From assembly GCA_947177115.1 (NCBI GenBank), contig CAMWTG010000136.1:1-7412 (forward strand): 7,412 nucleotides of DNA. The letters run 5' to 3'. The notes under the pieces are model-generated. The model saw only the letters and a program-made list of their open reading frames with translations, had not been told where the DNA came from and did not search any database. Each line of letters opens with the position of its first letter. Position 1 is the stretch's first letter. This document shows, one piece after another, positions 5,238 to 7,412 of this stretch. Made by a program: the position numbers and the translations under genes. This DNA is from an uncultured Clostridia bacterium. Lineage in GTDB: Bacteria; Bacillota; Clostridia; Oscillospirales; Oscillospiraceae.

Positions 5238-7122
5238 CACAGGAAGAAAAGGGCCCCGCGGCCCTCACGGCCCGGGCGGCCCCCGCGGCGGCTTTCAGAA
5301 GCCCAAGGATATGCGCAAAACCATAAGCGCCCTTATGGGCTATATTGGCCGGTCGAAATGGCTGCTGGCGGTAGTTGCCGTGTGCCTGGTGCTGAACACC
5401 GCCTGTACCATTGGCGGATCCTATATGCTGCGGCCTCTCATAGACGAGTGCATTGTCCCCGGGGATTACCCCAGGCTGGCCCGGACGCTGGTATTCATGG
5501 CCTGCATCTACGTTTGCGCGGCCCTGCTCAGCTACAGCTACTCCCGCATTATGGTCCGCGTCTCCCAGAAGGCCACCCACGCCATCCGCCGGGATTTGTT
5601 CGCCAAGATGCAGCAGCTCCCCCTGAGCTACTTCGATGCCCATACCCACGGCGAGCTTATGAGCCGCTATACCAACGACATCGATACCCTCACCGAGATC
5701 CTGCAGAACGGTATGATCTCCCTGATCTCCGGCGGACTGACCTTCGTGGGCGTGGTTGCCATGATGCTGTATCTCAGCCCCCTGCTGTTTCTGGTGACGG
5801 TGTTTTCCCTGGGATTGATGCTGGTGGTCATCATGACCGTGGGCAAGCGGTCCCGCCGGTACTTCATGGCCCAGCAAAAAGATCTGGGCGAGATCAACGG
5901 CTATATCGAGGAGATGATCGAGGGGCAGAAGGTCATCAAGATCTTCAACCATGAGGCCAAGGCCAGAGACGGGTTTGACCGGCGCAACGAAGCCTACCGC
6001 CGCAGCGCCACCAATGCCCAGTCCTTTGCCGGAGCCATGATGCCCGCCATGGGCAACATCAGCCACATCAACTATGCCCTGACCTGCTGCACCGGCGCGC
6101 TGCTGTCCATTGCTTTCGGGCTGGATCTGGGAGCCCTGGTGGTGTATCTTCAGTACACCCGCCAGGTCAGCCAGCCCATCAGCCAGGTCAGCCAGCAGAT
6201 CAACAACATCCTGGCAGCCATTGCCGGCGCGGAACGGGTATTTGAGGTCATGGAGGCCGCTCCGGAGGTCGATGCGGGCCAGGTGACCCTGGTCCACGTT
6301 GCACGCGCCGCCGATGGCGCCCTCACCGAGACGGCGGGCCGCAGCGATGGCTGGGCCTGGAAAAAGCCGGACGGAGAGTTGGTCCCCCTCAAGGGCGATG
6401 TGCGCTTCAAGGACGTGGTCTTTCGCTATGTGCCGGAGAAGACCATCCTCCACGGTATTACCCTCTACGCCAAGCCGGGGCAGAAGATCGCCTTTGTGGG
6501 ATCTACCGGCGCGGGCAAGACTACCATCACCAACCTCATCAACCGGTTCTATGAGATTGATGGCGGCCTGATCACCTATGATGGCATCGATGTCCGGGAC
6601 ATCCGCAAGGAGAGCCTCCGCCGCTCTCTGGGCATTGTCCTTCAGGATACCCATCTCTTCACCGGCACCATCGCCGACAACATCCGGTACGGCAAGCTGG
6701 ACGCCACCGATGAGGAGATCCGGGCCGCCGCCCGGCTGGCCAACGCGGACACCTTTATCAGCCATCTGCCGGACGGGTATGACACCTGGATCACCGATGA
6801 CGGCGGCAGTCTCAGCCAGGGGGAGCGGCAGCTGCTGGCCATTGCCCGGGCCGCTGTGGCGGACCCGCCGGTGCTGATCCTGGATGAGGCCACCAGCTCC
6901 ATCGACACCCGGACAGAGCGGCTCATCGAGCAGGGCATGGACCAGCTGATGGCGGACCGCACCGTTTTCGTTATCGCTCACCGGCTTTCCACCGTCCGCA
7001 ACGCCCGGGCCATCATGGTCCTGGAGCAGGGCGAAATCATCGAGCGGGGCGACCACGATGACCTGATCGCCCAGGGCGGTAAGTACTACCAGCTGTACAC
7101 CGGTCAGGCGGAGCTGAGCTGA
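5230..7122 (+). CDS. Heterodimeric ABC exporter subunit with catalytic ATP site (TM288-like)
   Basis: The start at 5230 (630 residues) is preferred because GGAGGGGG lies nine bases upstream; the in-frame ATG at 5179 would overlap the previous gene by 59 bases. A Gly/Pro/Arg-rich cytosolic tail (residues 5-27) precedes a six-helix membrane domain (about 40-335) and an NBD (about 388-625). Motifs: Walker A GSTGAGKT (424-431), Q-loop Gln472, signature LSQGE (528-532) in place of LSGGQ, Walker B ILDE with catalytic Glu553, D-loop SSID, switch His584. Thus Walker A/B are active and the signature is altered, complementary to the partner. A linker of about 45 residues (345-388, WAWKKPDGELVPLKGDVRF) between membrane domain and NBD is longer than in homodimeric exporters; I recall similar linkers in Clostridia homologues. 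Last gene of the operon. Confidence 0.92.
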   Translation: MADTGRKGPRGPHGPGGPRGGFQKPKDMRKTISALMGYIGRSKWLLAVVAVCLVLNTACTIGGSYMLRPLIDECIVPGDYPRLARTLVFMACIYVCAALLSYSYSRIMVRVSQKATHAIRRDLFAKMQQLPLSYFDAHTHGELMSRYTNDIDTLTEILQNGMISLISGGLTFVGVVAMMLYLSPLLFLVTVFSLGLMLVVIMTVGKRSRRYFMAQQKDLGEINGYIEEMIEGQKVIKIFNHEAKARDGFDRRNEAYRRSATNAQSFAGAMMPAMGNISHINYALTCCTGALLSIAFGLDLGALVVYLQYTRQVSQPISQVSQQINNILAAIAGAERVFEVMEAAPEVDAGQVTLVHVARAADGALTETAGRSDGWAWKKPDGELVPLKGDVRFKDVVFRYVPEKTILHGITLYAKPGQKIAFVGSTGAGKTTITNLINRFYEIDGGLITYDGIDVRDIRKESLRRSLGIVLQDTHLFTGTIADNIRYGKLDATDEEIRAAARLANADTFISHLPDGYDTWITDDGGSLSQGERQLLAIARAAVADPPVLILDEATSSIDTRTERLIEQGMDQLMADRTVFVIAHRLSTVRNARAIMVLEQGEIIERGDHDDLIAQGGKYYQLYTGQAELS

Positions 7123-7139
7123 TAGGTGGCAAGGCAGAC

Positions 7140-7200
7140 ATTCTTTTTCTTGAAAGAAAAAGAATCAAAAAGAACTTTTTGGGCAAAACTTTGTTTTGCC
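7140..7200. repeat. Three adjacent perfect palindromes after the exporter operon
   Basis: Three stems follow each other with almost no gap: ATTCTTTTTCTT with its complement (7140-7151, 7154-7165), CAAAAAG with CTTTTTG (7166-7172, 7175-7181), and GGCAAAAC with GTTTTGCC (7182-7189, 7193-7200). The first two are nearly pure A/T and thus not classical terminators, but together they could end transcription of the operon in either direction. They may be a copy of an intergenic repeat; only one copy is in the window. Confidence 0.5.
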
Positions 7201-7251
7201 TGCGTTATGCGCATCGAAGTGATATTTGCAACAGTATATAGGCCCAAAATG

Positions 7252-7260
7252 TGGTACACT
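7252..7260 (+). promoter_or_regulatory. Extended -10 promoter of the rubredoxin gene
   Basis: TGGTACACT has the TGN extension and a 4 of 6 match to TATAAT. No -35 lies at the normal distance; TTGCAA (7226-7231) is 23 bases away, too far. Start would be near 7267, about 28 bases before the ATG. TATATA at 7235-7240 is an alternative -10 box, also without a good -35. Confidence 0.4.
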
Positions 7261-7294
7261 GACCATGTCAGAAGTACAGAAAGGAGCGGTTTTC

Positions 7295-7412
7295 ATGAAG
7301 TACGTTTGTGATGTCTGCGGCTACGAGTATGACGAGGCCCTGGGCGATCCCGATCACGGCATTGCCCCCGGCACCAAATGGGAGGATGTTCCCGAGGATT
7401 TCGAATGTCCCC
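7295..7412 (+). CDS. Rubredoxin, N-terminal part (cut by window end)
   Basis: The first 39 codons are visible. The protein begins MKYVCDVCGYEYDEALGD, continues GIAPGTKWEDVPEDFECP and is cut there. Cys5-x-x-Cys8-Gly is the first iron-binding knuckle; Cys38-Pro opens the second (CPxCG), of which the rest is outside the window. The aromatic residues Tyr10 and Trp29 and the PGTKWEDVP stretch are hallmarks of the family. Rubredoxins are cytosolic one-electron carriers, about 52-54 residues long, that in anaerobes feed oxygen and peroxide reductases. AAAGGAG (7280-7286) lies eight bases before the ATG. A rubredoxin domain at the front of a longer fusion protein cannot be excluded. It has its own promoter candidate and is probably not part of the exporter operon. 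Confidence 0.93.
   Translation, partial: MKYVCDVCGYEYDEALGDPDHGIAPGTKWEDVPEDFECP

Noticed and set aside
5122..7056. Very long open frame (644 codons) on the minus strand opposite the second ABC gene
   Set aside because: It mirrors the GC-rich codon use of the real plus-strand gene, its product is low-complexity (His/Gly/Asp-rich) with no known domain, and the plus-strand frame has all ABC motifs. The same holds for 3384-4511, 4536-5159 and 1517-2422 on the minus strand.

Overview
The window looks like chromosomal DNA of a fairly GC-rich, Gram-positive, probably anaerobic and spore-forming member of the Bacillota (class Clostridia, Oscillospiraceae-like). The signs are strong AGGAGG-type ribosome binding sites, sigma-A promoters of the TTGACA/TATAAT kind, a SleL/YaaH-type spore cortex-lytic enzyme, a rubredoxin, an exporter pair of a type common in gut Clostridia, and short palindromic intergenic repeats. 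The taxonomic placement is inference; no rRNA or other marker gene is present.

Left part (1-1294), mostly minus strand: an unassigned edge; a 29-residue hydrophobic peptide gene (106-195) with its own consensus promoter, a structured leader whose hairpin buries the ribosome binding site, and a T-tract terminator; then a tail-fibre-like coiled-coil protein (379-909). The latter is preceded by a complete T7 terminator and a perfect 13-bp inverted repeat. A repeat-rich intergenic stretch (about 1047-1192) follows, carrying three copies of a 26-bp palindromic repeat; a fourth copy lies at 2651-2676.

Centre (1295-3030): a plus-strand LysM-LysM-GH18 protein of the SleL/YaaH type, then a 452-base gap with the fourth repeat copy, a very strong 19-bp hairpin, and the promoter/operator of the next operon.

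Right part (3031-7122): a tightly coupled three-gene operon. A MarR-family regulator overlaps the first exporter subunit by 4 bases, and this overlaps the second subunit by 8 bases. The two half-transporters form a heterodimeric type IV ABC exporter (TM287/288, LmrCD, BmrCD type). The first has a degenerate nucleotide site (Walker A Gly to Ala, catalytic Glu to Asp, switch His to Gln). The second has intact catalytic residues but an altered signature (LSQGE). The promoter has a dyad over the -35 box and another over the -10/start region, fitting a MarR autorepressor that releases the operon when it binds a drug-like ligand.

Right edge (7123-7412): three back-to-back palindromes, an extended -10 promoter and the first 39 codons of a rubredoxin cut by the window end.

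Most of the window is ordinary accessory and core Clostridia gene content. The least explained parts are the hydrophobic peptide with the sequestered ribosome binding site, the terminator placed just before the tail-fibre-like gene, and the dispersed palindromic repeats.
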